Positions 25,328-34,643 of a stretch of DNA of 64,000 bases are shown here, piece after piece. The position numbers and the translations under genes are program-made. The notes below the pieces were generated by a model that saw only the letters and a program-made list of their open reading frames with translations, made no database searches and was not told where the DNA came from. The DNA comes from CBDFKF01 sp965248765 (lineage in GTDB: Bacteria > Pseudomonadota > Alphaproteobacteria > VGEJ01), in the NCBI GenBank assembly GCA_965248765.1, contig CBDFKF010000002.1:186001-250000 (forward strand). Direction: 5' to 3'. How positions within the stretch are numbered: the stretch's first letter is position 1; every line of letters starts with the position of its first letter.

Positions 25328-27400
25328 TCAGTCTGTTTGCATACAGATCATGGCATCGACGGCGACTGCACCGGCGCCCGGCGACAGCATCAACGGATTA
25401 ACATCGAGCGCCACCAAGCGGTCGCGGTGGCGATCGGCAAAGCTCGCTACGGCGACGATGGCATCTATGGCGGCATCGCGATCACCCGCCGGCGCACCGC
25501 GAAACCCGGCGATCAGCGGCGCCACGTTAAGCGAGTCCAAGGCCTCTGCAATCGCGTGGCGATCGGTGGGCAACAACAGGGTACGACTCTCTTCGACCAG
25601 GTTGACCAGCACGCCACCACAGCCGAGCACCAGCGCAAGGCCGAAGTGGTCATCCCGATGGATGCCGATGATCAGTTCGACGATCGCGTTGTCGACCATA
25701 CGCTCGATTAGGAAACGGTCGCCCGCGTCTGGAAGGACAGCGAGGGCAGCGATCGCCTGTTGGACCGCCGCCTCGTCATCGAGGCCCAGAGCGACAGCAC
25801 CGGCTTCGGTCTTGTGCACGAAGCCCAGGACCTTTGCCGCGACCGGAAATCCGATCTCAGCCGCCGCGGCGGGCGCGTCCGCCGCCGAGGCTAAGCGCGC
25901 CTCGGGGACGCGCAGTCCGAATACCGCGAGCTCGCGCTTGCTCGTCCATTCATCGAGGACGCGAGGCTTCGAGGGCGCTGGCCCGGGCGCCGGCAGATGC
26001 AGTTGCTCGCTGGTTCCTGAATCGGTGAGCCGGGTGCGCCGCGCGTGGTGCCAGGCGCCGCCGCTGAGCGCCTCCACCGCCTCTTCGATGCCCTGAAGGG
26101 GTGCTATCCCACTGTCGATCAGGCGCTGCCGGACCCGTTTCGGCAGCGCCTCGGGCAGGGTGCTCACCACAGCCACATCACGGCCGGTCTGGTGGTGCGC
26201 GGCGATGAGCGCTTCAATCGTTATATCCCAGTCCTCCGCCGCGCACCTCGCGAGGGGATAGTCGATCACGAGGACGCAGGTATCGACGCCGTCGCCCATG
26301 ACGGTTTCAAAACAGCGCGTTAACCCATCGGCATCGCCCCACAGCGGGTTGTTGTAGTCCAAGGGATTGGTGATCGCGGCATAGGACACGAGCTGGCGGC
26401 GCAGGCTGGCGGCCTGCTCATCGGAGAACGGCGGCAGACGCAGACCGGCCGGCGCGGCGCGATCCGCAAGCAGCGCCCCATCGCCGCCAGAGGCAGTCAA
26501 CACCGCAAGTCGCGCCCCGGCCGGTGGACCCGAGACCGCCAACATCTTGACTGTCTCCAACAGTGCCGGCAGCGACCCCACGCGGATGACAGCCAACCTC
26601 TGGAAGAGGGCGTTGAAGAGTTGCTGCGGTCCGGACAGCGAGCTTGTGTGGCTCAGCGTCATCTTTTCACCGACCTCGGAGCTGCCCGCCTTCAGCACCA
26701 CGAGAGGGATACCGCGCTCGATCGCCTTTGCCGCCGCCTGGCTGAACCCGGCGATGTCCTTGATCCCCTCGAGGTAAAGCCCGATGGCCGTTATTCGTCG
26801 ATCGTCGAGAATGGCGTCGATGTAGTCGCCCGCGCCGAGTACGGCCTGGTTGCCGATGCTGATGACCATGGCGATCGGGACCGAGCGCTCATGCATTGTG
26901 GCGTTAAGACTGACATTGCCGCTTTGCGAGACGATGGCCACGCCGCGCTCTATCGGTGCGCCGCCGTGTGGCGGCGGGAACAGGCTCACGCCGTCGAGGT
27001 AGTTGAGCAAGCCGTAGCAGTTGGGGCCGACGAGGGCGAGGTCGCCCGCCGCAGTAACGAGCTCGGCCTCAAGGGCCTGACCCTCCGCGCCGGCTTCGGC
27101 GAATCCCGCAGCGTGGCAGACACAGCCGCCGCCGCCGCGCTCAGCGAGCGCGCGTACGACCGGAACTGTTACCTCACGCCGGACGGCGATGAAAGCGGCA
27201 TCGGGCGCCGTCGGCAGGTCCTCGATGCTGCGATAGCAGGGCCGGCCGGCGATCGTTTCGTGGCTCGGATTGACGACCCACAAATCGCCGCCGAAACCCA
27301 GCGCCTCGCATTGCGCGACCGCGCCAGCCATGTTGCGCCCACCCACGAAGGCGATGTGCCGCGGGTAAAGAAGTCGCTTCAGGTTCGCAAGCCGGCTCAT
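25328..27400 (-). CDS. ADP-forming acyl-CoA synthetase (NDP-forming), alpha-beta fusion
   Basis: 690 residues from the ATG at 27400 (seven codons earlier an alternative start exists). An N-terminal CoA-binding domain (LLYPRHIAFVGGRN) and a succinyl-CoA-ligase-like domain carry the probable phospho-His in TLSHTSSLSG; the C-terminal half is an ATP-grasp domain (GFPVAAKVLGFVHKTEAGAV, then RFLIERMVDN). The enzyme makes acyl-CoA from acid, CoA and ATP with ADP release, or the reverse. As the last gene before the IS fragment and 25 bases upstream of the acyl-CoA dehydrogenase, it probably activates gamma-butyrobetaine or hydrolyses carnitinyl-CoA, replacing the AMP-forming ligase CaiC. Confidence 0.85.
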   Translation of the reverse strand: MSRLANLKRLLYPRHIAFVGGRNMAGAVAQCEALGFGGDLWVVNPSHETIAGRPCYRSIEDLPTAPDAAFIAVRREVTVPVVRALAERGGGGCVCHAAGFAEAGAEGQALEAELVTAAGDLALVGPNCYGLLNYLDGVSLFPPPHGGAPIERGVAIVSQSGNVSLNATMHERSVPIAMVISIGNQAVLGAGDYIDAILDDRRITAIGLYLEGIKDIAGFSQAAAKAIERGIPLVVLKAGSSEVGEKMTLSHTSSLSGPQQLFNALFQRLAVIRVGSLPALLETVKMLAVSGPPAGARLAVLTASGGDGALLADRAAPAGLRLPPFSDEQAASLRRQLVSYAAITNPLDYNNPLWGDADGLTRCFETVMGDGVDTCVLVIDYPLARCAAEDWDITIEALIAAHHQTGRDVAVVSTLPEALPKRVRQRLIDSGIAPLQGIEEAVEALSGGAWHHARRTRLTDSGTSEQLHLPAPGPAPSKPRVLDEWTSKRELAVFGLRVPEARLASAADAPAAAAEIGFPVAAKVLGFVHKTEAGAVALGLDDEAAVQQAIAALAVLPDAGDRFLIERMVDNAIVELIIGIHRDDHFGLALVLGCGGVLVNLVEESRTLLLPTDRHAIAEALDSLNVAPLIAGFRGAPAGDRDAAIDAIVAVASFADRHRDRLVALDVNPLMLSPGAGAVAVDAMICMQTD

Positions 27401-27510
27401 CGACGAGGGCCCGTCCCACACTCAGTCCCTTCTAGCAGAACGCTCGGTGAGAATCTCGATCGCCGCCGCCGATCGCCAGGGCAGTCACGTCGTCTGACGG
27501 ACGGCGCGCC

Positions 27511-28146
27511 TGTCGAGAACAAACTGAATTGACCGCTTCAGTTGTGGTTGTTGGGCCAGTGGATAAGGGGTCGGGCGCGGAGCGGCCGTCCCCTTATCCA
27601 CTGGCCGGTCGCGTCGAAGCGGATCACGCGGCCTGTCTGTGGCTTGTGTTGATGGGCGATCCGTCGGCCTGGTATCGGGCCAGGCAGCGCGGCCCATGGA
27701 AGACGGCGAGGGTGCGGTCGGGGTATTCGTGGACCCGGACCCTTGCCTTGACGTAGTGGCGGCGATGGCGGTCGGGCGGGATCGCCAGCACCAGGCATTT
27801 GTAGCGCACGGTATTGTCGTTGGAGACGGTGCGCTCCTGCTGCACGCAGAGGATGTCGTCGAGGGTACCGGCGAAGGGCACGAAGGCGGTGCCCTCGGCT
27901 TCCGGCGGCACCGCGAAGCGGGCGTTGTGGCCTGGCAGGTAGAGCTCCTTGAGGAAGCGGTTGGCCTGGGCCATGTCGGTGATGCCGGCGAGCCTGAGCT
28001 CCTGGGGCAGGCGCTTCTGCAGGGTGGCGAACATGCGTTCCGAGCGCCCCCTTGCCTCGGGCGAGTAGGCCGGGATCAGCTCGATGCCGAGCTGGGCCAG
28101 GGCGCGGCCGAACTGGGTCGGATTGTCCTTGTCGACCGTGCCGCCG
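27511..28146 (-). mobile_element. ISNCY-type insertion sequence, 3' fragment (inverted)
   Basis: 636 bases that are the reverse complement of 35297-35932, with a single visible coding difference in the transposase part. It starts at the IS right end (TGTCGAGAAC...) and stops abruptly mid-transposase at 28146, where a gamma-butyrobetaine-hydroxylase fragment begins. The left end and first half of the transposase are missing. The fragment is oriented opposite to the full copy at 34561-35932, so the two form an inverted pair around the transporter operon. Confidence 0.88.
27554..27606. repeat. 17-bp perfect hairpin in IS fragment
   Basis: Inverted repeat GGCCAGTGGATAAGGGG with its exact complement after a 19-base loop, 43 bases inside the IS end. 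Same hairpin as 35837-35889. It may block read-through transcription into the transposase. Confidence 0.75.
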
Positions 28147-28739
28147 TCAGCCCGAACAACAATGCCTACACCGCGATGCACGTCGGCTGCCATACCGACC
28201 TCGTCAACTGGTCGGCGCCGGCCGGTTATCAACTCCTGCACTGTCTGGTTAACCGGGCCGAGGGCGGCCAATCGATCTTCGTCGATGGCTTCAGCGTCGC
28301 CGAGACATTGCGCCAAACCGACCCCGACACTTTTGACCTGCTGGCGAGCCGGCCGCTGCCGTTCCGCTTTCACGACGAGCAATCGGACATCCGCATTCGG
28401 GCCCCGTTGATCGCGGCGGACGAGCGGGGCAATCTCGTCGGCGTACGCTTCAATCTCTCGCTGCTCGATATTCTAGACCTGCCGGCGGATACGATGGACG
28501 GCGTTTACCAGGCCTATCACAAGCTGGCCGGTCTCATGCGCGATCCGCGCTTCGAGTTGCGGCTTCGTCTGGCGCCGGGCGATCTCGTCGCCTTCGACAA
28601 TCATCGCGTGCTGCACGGCCGCACCGCCTTCGATGCAGACAGCGGCCGGCGCCACCTCCAGGGCTGCTATGTCGATCGCGACGAGCTGCGAAGCCGGCTG
28701 CGCGTGCTCGAGCACGCGGACGCCGAACGCGCCGCGTAG
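28147..28739 (+). pseudogene. gamma-butyrobetaine hydroxylase (2OG-Fe(II) dioxygenase), C-terminal fragment
   Basis: About 197 residues in one frame continuing directly out of the antisense strand of the IS fragment. The iron ligands HTD (in VGCHTDLVNW) and the distal LHGR His are present, with QLLHCLVNRAEGGQSIFVDG between them, as in BBOX-type dioxygenases. The N-terminal DUF971-like domain and the first part of the catalytic barrel are missing, replaced by the IS. A chimeric frame of up to 366 codons remains open across the junction but has no credible start. Intact, it would have hydroxylated gamma-butyrobetaine to carnitine with 2-oxoglutarate and O2. Confidence 0.82.
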
Positions 28740-28773
28740 GGGCGCTGTCGCACGTCCGGGTGTTGCGCCGGGC

Positions 28774-30414
28774 TTAGCGGTTGGCCAGCACGCCGTCGAG
28801 CCAATCTGGGTCCATTTCCGGCACCGACGACAGCAGCAGCTCCGTGTACTCATGGTGTGGCGGGGTGAGGACATCCTGCTTGCCGCCCTGGACCACGATC
28901 TTGCCTTGCAGCATGACGACGATCTCGTCGGCGATCGCCCGTACGGTGGCGAGATCGTGGGTGATGAACATGTAGGTGACGTGGAGTTCGTCCTGCAGAC
29001 GCTGCAGCAGCTTGAGTATCTCCTCGGCGACCAGCTGGTCGAGTGCCGAGGTCACCTCGTCGCACAGGATCAGCTCCGGCTCGGCGGCCAACGCTCGCGC
29101 GATGCAGATGCGCTGCTTCTGGCCACCGGATAGCTCTCCGGGGTAACGGTCGATGAAGTCTTCGGGCTTGAGCTCGATCATCGTCAACAGCTCTCGCAGC
29201 CGCCGCTCGCGCGCTTCCCCTTTGAGCCCGAGATAGAATTCGAGCGGCCGGCCGATGATCTCGCGAATCCGTTGGCGCGGGTTCAGCGCGGTATCGGGCA
29301 TCTGGTAGATCATCTGCATCCGGCGCAGCTGCTCGCGGCTGCGCTGGGCAAGTGCCGGCGGCATCACCTGCTTGCCGTACAGGACGCGGCCCTTGCTCGG
29401 CGGCAACAGGCCGGTAATGGCCCGGGCGAGCGTGCTTTTGCCGCTGCCCGATTCACCGACGATCGCCACCGTTCGCGCCTTTTGGATTTCCAGGCTGATA
29501 TCGTCGAGCACTAAGGCGCCGCCGGTCCCGCTGTAGCTTGCGGAGACGTGGTCCACCGTCAACAGGGGGCGATCTTCGTCGGCCTCGTCCGATTCCTCCT
29601 TGCTGAAGCTGCGCACGGCAATCAGCCGGCGCGTATAGTCCTCCTTGGGGTTGGCGAGCAGCTCGCGGCCGCTGCCCTCCTCTACTAGGTGTCCGTACCT
29701 GAGCACCATGATGCGATCGGCCATCTGCGCGACGACGGCGAGGTCGTGAGTGATGTAGATGGCCGCCGTCTCGTAGCGCTGCACGACGTCTCGGATGGCG
29801 GCCAGGACCTCGATCTGGGTGGTCACGTCGAGTGCGGTCGTTGGCTCATCGAAGATAATGAGGTCGGGCCGGCACGACATCGCCATGGCGGTCATCGCGC
29901 GCTGTAATTGCCCGCCCGAGACCTGGTGGGGATAGCGGAAGCCGATGTTGTCCGGGTCCGGCAGCCGCAGCCGGCGGTACAGCTCGACGGCATCTTCCTC
30001 GGCTTCCGACCGCCCTTTGACGCCGTGCTGCACGGGCGTTTCGGTGTACTGGTCGATCAGCTTGTGCGCCGGATTGAAGGCGGCGGCGGCGCTTTGCGCC
30101 ACATAGGCGATACGCGAGCCGCGCAGCTTGCGCTTCTCCTCCTCGGAAGCCGCCATCAGGTCGATGCCGTCGAACAGGATCGTCCCGCTCGAGATCCGAC
30201 ACCCGGGCCGCGCGAAACCCATGCTGGCGATGCCGATCGTCGACTTGCCGGCACCGGATTCGCCGATCAGCCCCAGCACCTCACCACGCCGCAGCTCAAG
30301 ATCGACGCCGTGAACGATCTCCTGCCACTGATCGTCCGCCTGGCCCTCGATCTTGAGGTCCCGCATCTCCAAGAGGAGTTCGTCGTCGCTGCCCTTCTCG
30401 CTCTCATCTGTCAT
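28774..30414 (-). CDS. peptide/betaine-type ABC transporter, fused DppD-DppF ATPase
   Basis: 546 residues from the ATG at 30414. Two complete ABC domains in tandem: first Walker A GESGAGKST, signature VSGGQLQRAM and Walker B DLIIFDEP; second Walker A GESGSGKST, signature LSGGQKQRIC and Walker B ELILCDE. Each is followed by the oligopeptide-type C-terminal extension. It energises uptake through the two permeases upstream, with which it overlaps by 11 bases at the permease stop. In this neighbourhood the substrate is likely a quaternary amine or small peptide; specificity is inferred. Confidence 0.92.
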   Translation of the reverse strand: MTDESEKGSDDELLLEMRDLKIEGQADDQWQEIVHGVDLELRRGEVLGLIGESGAGKSTIGIASMGFARPGCRISSGTILFDGIDLMAASEEEKRKLRGSRIAYVAQSAAAAFNPAHKLIDQYTETPVQHGVKGRSEAEEDAVELYRRLRLPDPDNIGFRYPHQVSGGQLQRAMTAMAMSCRPDLIIFDEPTTALDVTTQIEVLAAIRDVVQRYETAAIYITHDLAVVAQMADRIMVLRYGHLVEEGSGRELLANPKEDYTRRLIAVRSFSKEESDEADEDRPLLTVDHVSASYSGTGGALVLDDISLEIQKARTVAIVGESGSGKSTLARAITGLLPPSKGRVLYGKQVMPPALAQRSREQLRRMQMIYQMPDTALNPRQRIREIIGRPLEFYLGLKGEARERRLRELLTMIELKPEDFIDRYPGELSGGQKQRICIARALAAEPELILCDEVTSALDQLVAEEILKLLQRLQDELHVTYMFITHDLATVRAIADEIVVMLQGKIVVQGGKQDVLTPPHHEYTELLLSSVPEMDPDWLDGVLANR

Positions 30415-31591
30415 CGCGCAACCCACTGGTTATGCTGAGGAACCAATCGACCACGAAGTTGACGCCGACCGTGAGAAGCGCGATCGCCGCCGCCGGCAGC
30501 AACGGCGTTATGTCGCCATAGGTGATCAGCGTCGCGTTGGCTTTCACCATGCTGCCCCAGTCGGCGGTCGGTGGCTGAACGCCAAGCCCGAGAAAGCTGA
30601 GGGCGCTCAAGAACAAAAAGACGAAACAGAAGCGCAGCCCGAATTCCGCCACCAGCGGCGCCATCGAATTGGGCAGTACTTCGCGACGTATGATCCACCA
30701 CAGGCCCTCGCCGCGGAGACGCGCCACCTCGACATAATCCATGACCACGACGTTCATGGCGACGGCGCGGGCCAAGCGGAAGACCCGCGTCGAATCCAGG
30801 ATACCGATGACCAGGATCAGCGCCAGGATCGACGGACCGAAGACGGTGTTGACGATGGTAAGGATCAGTAGTGCGAAGATCAGCGACGGGATTGCCATCA
30901 GCACGTCGACGCCGCGCCCCAATGCCTGATCGGTCCAGCCGCCTACGGCCGCCGCCAGGAACCCGCCGAGCGCGCCGACAACGAAGGCGAGGCAGGTGGT
31001 AATGAAGGCGATGCCGATCGTATTGCGTGCGCCGTAGATCAGACGCGTGAAGATGTCACGCCCTAAATTGTCGGTGCCGAGCAGGAACTCCGCGGTCCAC
31101 ACCTCAAAGGGCGCGCCGACCACCTCGGTCTCGCCGTACGGGGCGATGATCGGCGCCGTCGCCGCGATGGTGACATACAGCAGAATCACCACCAGGCCGA
31201 ACCAGGCCGTCGGCGGCGCCTTGCTCAACCCCCGCCAAAACTGGACGGCCGAGAAGGCGCAGATCTGAACCAGGACGAGACCGAAGAAGGTGGACCACGG
31301 CCAGGCGCTGAAGGTGTCCCAGAACAGGACCGCAATCAGCACGTACTCCAACGTCAGTGCGACGATCACCGTATCGCCCGCGGTCGATCGTTTCAGGCTG
31401 CTCCAGTAGCGCAGCACGATCACCGTGTAGGCGTGGATCAACAGGAACCCGAGAACGGCTCCCCACGTAGCCTCCTGCACGTTCTCCAGGAACAGCACGA
31501 GCACGAAGAAGTGCACGGCGGTCACAGCGAGCCGGCTGGCCCATGGCGATGGCGCCGCAGGGAGCGGGGTGTCGATCGTTGATGCCGTCAT
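30404..31591 (-). CDS. ABC transporter permease (DppC/OppC family)
   Basis: 395 residues. Longer than typical DppC because of an N-terminal extension with three additional predicted membrane helices (for example HFFVLVLFLENV, VLGFLLIHAYTVIVL, VLIAVLFW). The core has the family hallmarks: LGTDNLGRDIFTRLIYGARN, the EAA-type loop VARLRGEGLWWIIRREVLPN, and LSFLGLGVQPPTADWG. It forms the channel with the permease encoded 16 bases upstream. Confidence 0.9.
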   Translation of the reverse strand: MTASTIDTPLPAAPSPWASRLAVTAVHFFVLVLFLENVQEATWGAVLGFLLIHAYTVIVLRYWSSLKRSTAGDTVIVALTLEYVLIAVLFWDTFSAWPWSTFFGLVLVQICAFSAVQFWRGLSKAPPTAWFGLVVILLYVTIAATAPIIAPYGETEVVGAPFEVWTAEFLLGTDNLGRDIFTRLIYGARNTIGIAFITTCLAFVVGALGGFLAAAVGGWTDQALGRGVDVLMAIPSLIFALLILTIVNTVFGPSILALILVIGILDSTRVFRLARAVAMNVVVMDYVEVARLRGEGLWWIIRREVLPNSMAPLVAEFGLRFCFVFLFLSALSFLGLGVQPPTADWGSMVKANATLITYGDITPLLPAAAIALLTVGVNFVVDWFLSITSGLRDDR

Positions 31592-31607
31592 TTCGGTCCC
31601 TGCCCCA

Positions 31608-32564
31608 TCAGCGCGGATGCATCAGCCGCGGATTGGTCATGATCGACAGAACATCGGCGGTGAGGTTCAGCAGGATATAGGCCGCGGCGAAAATCAAGGC
31701 GCTCGCCTGGACCACCGGAATGTCTCGTGCGGATACCGAATCCACCAGCAGTTGCCCGAGGCCGGGATAGACGAACACCACCTCGACGATGACGACCCCC
31801 ACCACCAGGTAGGCGAGGTTGATGGCGATGACGTTGATGATCGGCGCCAGCGCGTTGGGCAGCGCGTGGCGTACGATGATGTGTGAACGCCGCAAGCCCT
31901 TGAGGTTGGCCATTTCGATATAGGCGCTGGCCAATAGATTGATGATCGCCGCCCGTGTCATGCGCATCATGTGGGCGATGACCACGAGGGTGAGCGTCAG
32001 GGCCGGCAGCGAGCTGCGGTACACGACGTCCCAGAAGCCCAACTCGTCGCTGATGTTCGAGATGCTGGGGAACAGACCCGCCTCGACGGCGAGGAACAGG
32101 ATCAGAATGTAGGCGATGAAGAACTCCGGGAAGGAGATCGAACTCAGCGTCACGATGTTGACGGCACGATCGAAGATGCTGTTGCGGTAGAGCGCTGCGA
32201 GAATGCCCAGCGTCACGGCCAGGGGCACCGAGATGATGGCGGCGAGCAGCGCCAGCGACAACGTGTTGGCCAACCGCCCGCCGATGAGCTCGGAGACTTC
32301 CCGCTGGTTGGCGAGCGACTTCCCCATGTCGCCCTGCAGCATGCCGAATATCCACTCGACGTAGCGCTCGATCAGCGGCAGGTCGAGCCCGAGCTCGCGC
32401 CGCAGGGCCTCGACCGTCTCGGGCGTCGCGGCTTGACCCAGTCTCGCCTCGGCGAAGTCACCCGGCAACAGCGCGAGGGCCAAGAAGATGATAACCGAGA
32501 CAACGAAAAGGGTGAGGAGGCCCAGCCCCAAGCGCTGGGCCACCATGATAGCTATTTTGTCCAC
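31608..32564 (-). CDS. ABC transporter permease (DppB/OppB family)
   Basis: 318 residues. N-terminal membrane helix (LGLGLLTLFVVSVIIFLALALL), the periplasmic LGLDLPLIERYVEWIFGMLQGDMG stretch split over the family motif LPLxxRYxxW and GDxGxS, and four further helices. The EAA loop reads YIEMANLKGLRRSHIIVRHA. It is the first permease gene after the substrate-binding protein and ends 16 bases before the second permease. Confidence 0.92.
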   Translation of the reverse strand: MDKIAIMVAQRLGLGLLTLFVVSVIIFLALALLPGDFAEARLGQAATPETVEALRRELGLDLPLIERYVEWIFGMLQGDMGKSLANQREVSELIGGRLANTLSLALLAAIISVPLAVTLGILAALYRNSIFDRAVNIVTLSSISFPEFFIAYILILFLAVEAGLFPSISNISDELGFWDVVYRSSLPALTLTLVVIAHMMRMTRAAIINLLASAYIEMANLKGLRRSHIIVRHALPNALAPIINVIAINLAYLVVGVVIVEVVFVYPGLGQLLVDSVSARDIPVVQASALIFAAAYILLNLTADVLSIMTNPRLMHPR

Positions 32565-32619
32565 CCGGCTCCCCCCTTTGGCCGCTGGACCTACGATTCG
32601 TCGCTATCGGCGTAGCGAC

Positions 32620-34203
32620 TTAAGCGAACCACCAGCGCTCCATGCCCTTGTTGCCGTCAAGGTCCATGTTCGCCGCCATCTCGTCGTGCTCGACGCCCAT
32701 GGACATGGCGAAGACGTAGTTGGCGAACATCGGAACCACGACGCCGCCGTCGTCGCTGACGATGCCCTGCATCTCGACGTACATCTCACGCCGTTTCGCC
32801 TGGTCGAGTTCAGCGCGTGCAGCCCGCAAAAGTTGGTTGAACCGATCATGCGACCAGAAGGTGTCGTTCCACGGCGCACCGTCGGAATAGGCGGTCGAGA
32901 ACATCCAGTCTTCGGTGGGTCGCCCGCCCCAGTACACAGCGCACCACGGCTTTTGCATCCAAACATTGCTCCAATAGCCGTCGTTCGGCTCGCGGACCAC
33001 GTTGATGTTGATGCCGGCCTTGGCCGCATGCTCCTTGTAGAGAACCGCCGCATCGACGGCACCGGCATAAGCAGCATCGGCAGCGCTCAGGTCCACCGCC
33101 AAATTGCTCATGCCCGCTTTCTCGAGGTGGAACTTGGCCTTGTCCGGATCATAGGCGCGCTGGGGCAAGTCGCCGGCGTGGAAGAGATTGGAGCGGCCGA
33201 TCGGGTGATCGTTGCCGAGCACTCCGTGACCGAGCAGGATGGTCTTGATCAACGCCTCCCGGTCTAGTCCGTATTTGAGCGCAAGGCGCACGTTGTTGTT
33301 GTCGAAGGGGGCGGTATCGGTCCGCATTGCAAACGTGTAGTGCTGGGTCCCGCTCGTTTCCTCGATCCGGATTTTCTTGTTGCGCTTGAGGAGGTGTACG
33401 GTCTTAAGGTCGGCGCGGTCCATCCCGTCAATCTCGCCGGTCGTGAGCGCATTGGTGCGAGCGGTCACGTCGAGGATGGCAAGCAATTCGACTTCGTCGA
33501 AATGGGCGCGCCCTTCTTTCCAATAATTCGGATTCCGTTTGGCCTTTGCCCGCACGCCCGGCTCGAAACTCTCGATCGCGTACGCGCCGGTGCCAACCCC
33601 CGACGCATCGACCACCCCGCCAGCCGCTGGCATGATCCCGATATGGTAGTCGCTGACGATGAACGGGAAGTCGGCGTTGCCTTCCTTCATCTGGAAAACG
33701 ACGGTATTGGCGCCATCTGCCCTAACCTCGGCAATCGGATCAAGAATGGCCTTGGCCGCGGAGGTCGAGTCCTCACCAAGGTGATGATTGATGGAGGCGA
33801 CGACGTCGTCGGCGTCCAAGGTCTTGCCATTATGGAATTCGACGCCCTTGCGCAGCTTGAACGTCCACTTCGCGGCATCGGCGGAGGCCTCCCAGCCCTC
33901 CGCTAGCTCTGGGATCAGCTCGCCTGTATTGCTCACCTCGGTCAGGTTGTTGCGCAGACCGAAGCCCAGGAATTGCGTGAAATTCTGCAGGTAGGTTGCC
34001 GGATCGAGGGTGTCGGTGGTAGCCCCGGCCCCGATTCCCATGCGCAGACGGCCACCGCTTTTGGGAGCCGCCTTGAGTGCCTTGCTGGCCATGGTGCTTG
34101 CCGCCATTGCCGTGGCGCCAAGTGCAACAGCGCGTCCGATGAACTGCCGGCGGTCGATCTTGCCTCGCTGCAAGAGCTTCGCGTAGTGGTCCAATTCCTT
34201 CAT
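32620..34203 (-). CDS. ABC transporter substrate-binding protein, family 5, Tat-exported
   Basis: 527 residues from the ATG at 34203. The N-terminus has a twin-arginine motif (DRRQFIGRA) and a hydrophobic stretch ending in ALKAAPKSG, so it is a periplasmic Tat substrate. The body is the SBP_bac_5 (DppA-like) fold: TLDPATYLQNF, LAEGWEASADAAKWTFKLRK, FHNGKTLDADDVV. It is the first gene of the transporter operon and lies 358 bases from the full IS, which may have landed in its upstream region. Substrate not determined. Confidence 0.9.
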   Translation of the reverse strand: MKELDHYAKLLQRGKIDRRQFIGRAVALGATAMAASTMASKALKAAPKSGGRLRMGIGAGATTDTLDPATYLQNFTQFLGFGLRNNLTEVSNTGELIPELAEGWEASADAAKWTFKLRKGVEFHNGKTLDADDVVASINHHLGEDSTSAAKAILDPIAEVRADGANTVVFQMKEGNADFPFIVSDYHIGIMPAAGGVVDASGVGTGAYAIESFEPGVRAKAKRNPNYWKEGRAHFDEVELLAILDVTARTNALTTGEIDGMDRADLKTVHLLKRNKKIRIEETSGTQHYTFAMRTDTAPFDNNNVRLALKYGLDREALIKTILLGHGVLGNDHPIGRSNLFHAGDLPQRAYDPDKAKFHLEKAGMSNLAVDLSAADAAYAGAVDAAVLYKEHAAKAGININVVREPNDGYWSNVWMQKPWCAVYWGGRPTEDWMFSTAYSDGAPWNDTFWSHDRFNQLLRAARAELDQAKRREMYVEMQGIVSDDGGVVVPMFANYVFAMSMGVEHDEMAANMDLDGNKGMERWWFA

Positions 34204-34560
34204 CTTCAGAACTCCCTGGCTAGGTCCCCGCACACGAACGGCACGCCGGGCAGACGACCAGCGTCCTCGCGGAGGCATATGATGCGGCGACACGACCGCG
34301 GAGCTTTCGCGCGCTGGCCGGCCGTGCTGGCGGTCACAGGACCGCAGAAAGGGCCAACAGATGGCGGCGTCGTGTGCTTTTTCTTCAGCCACCAAAACAC
34401 AAGCGGCGGGAGCACTGACAACCGGCCCGTGATGGCAGGGTTGCTCTTGGTGTCCCTTCGCTTCGTCGAGCCCGAGGATCACGTGTGGTGTGTCGAGCCC
34501 CCCCCCTTAAGGCGATGGTACGGGGGCACCACGCCCGTTGCAAGGCGTTTGGACCGAGTG
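34204..34560. other. upstream region of transporter operon, no gene seen
   Basis: 357 bases between the binding-protein start and the IS. No ORF with coding character. It contains a C/G-run (CCCCCCCTT at about 34499) and should hold the promoter of the leftward transporter operon. Its right end has the 13-base sequence GGCGTTTGGACCG at 34544-34556, which recurs directly after the IS. Confidence 0.5.
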
Positions 34561-34643
34561 TGTCACTAACACACGATATGTCCGGTTTATGTACCAGACG
34601 ATCTGTCCGGATTTAGAAGCTCTCCAGGCTATGGAGGGTTTGG

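Noticed and set aside
27639..28739. A novel 366-residue fusion protein
   Set aside because: The first half is the antisense strand of an IS transposase and there is no plausible start site; treated as IS fragment plus a hydroxylase remnant.
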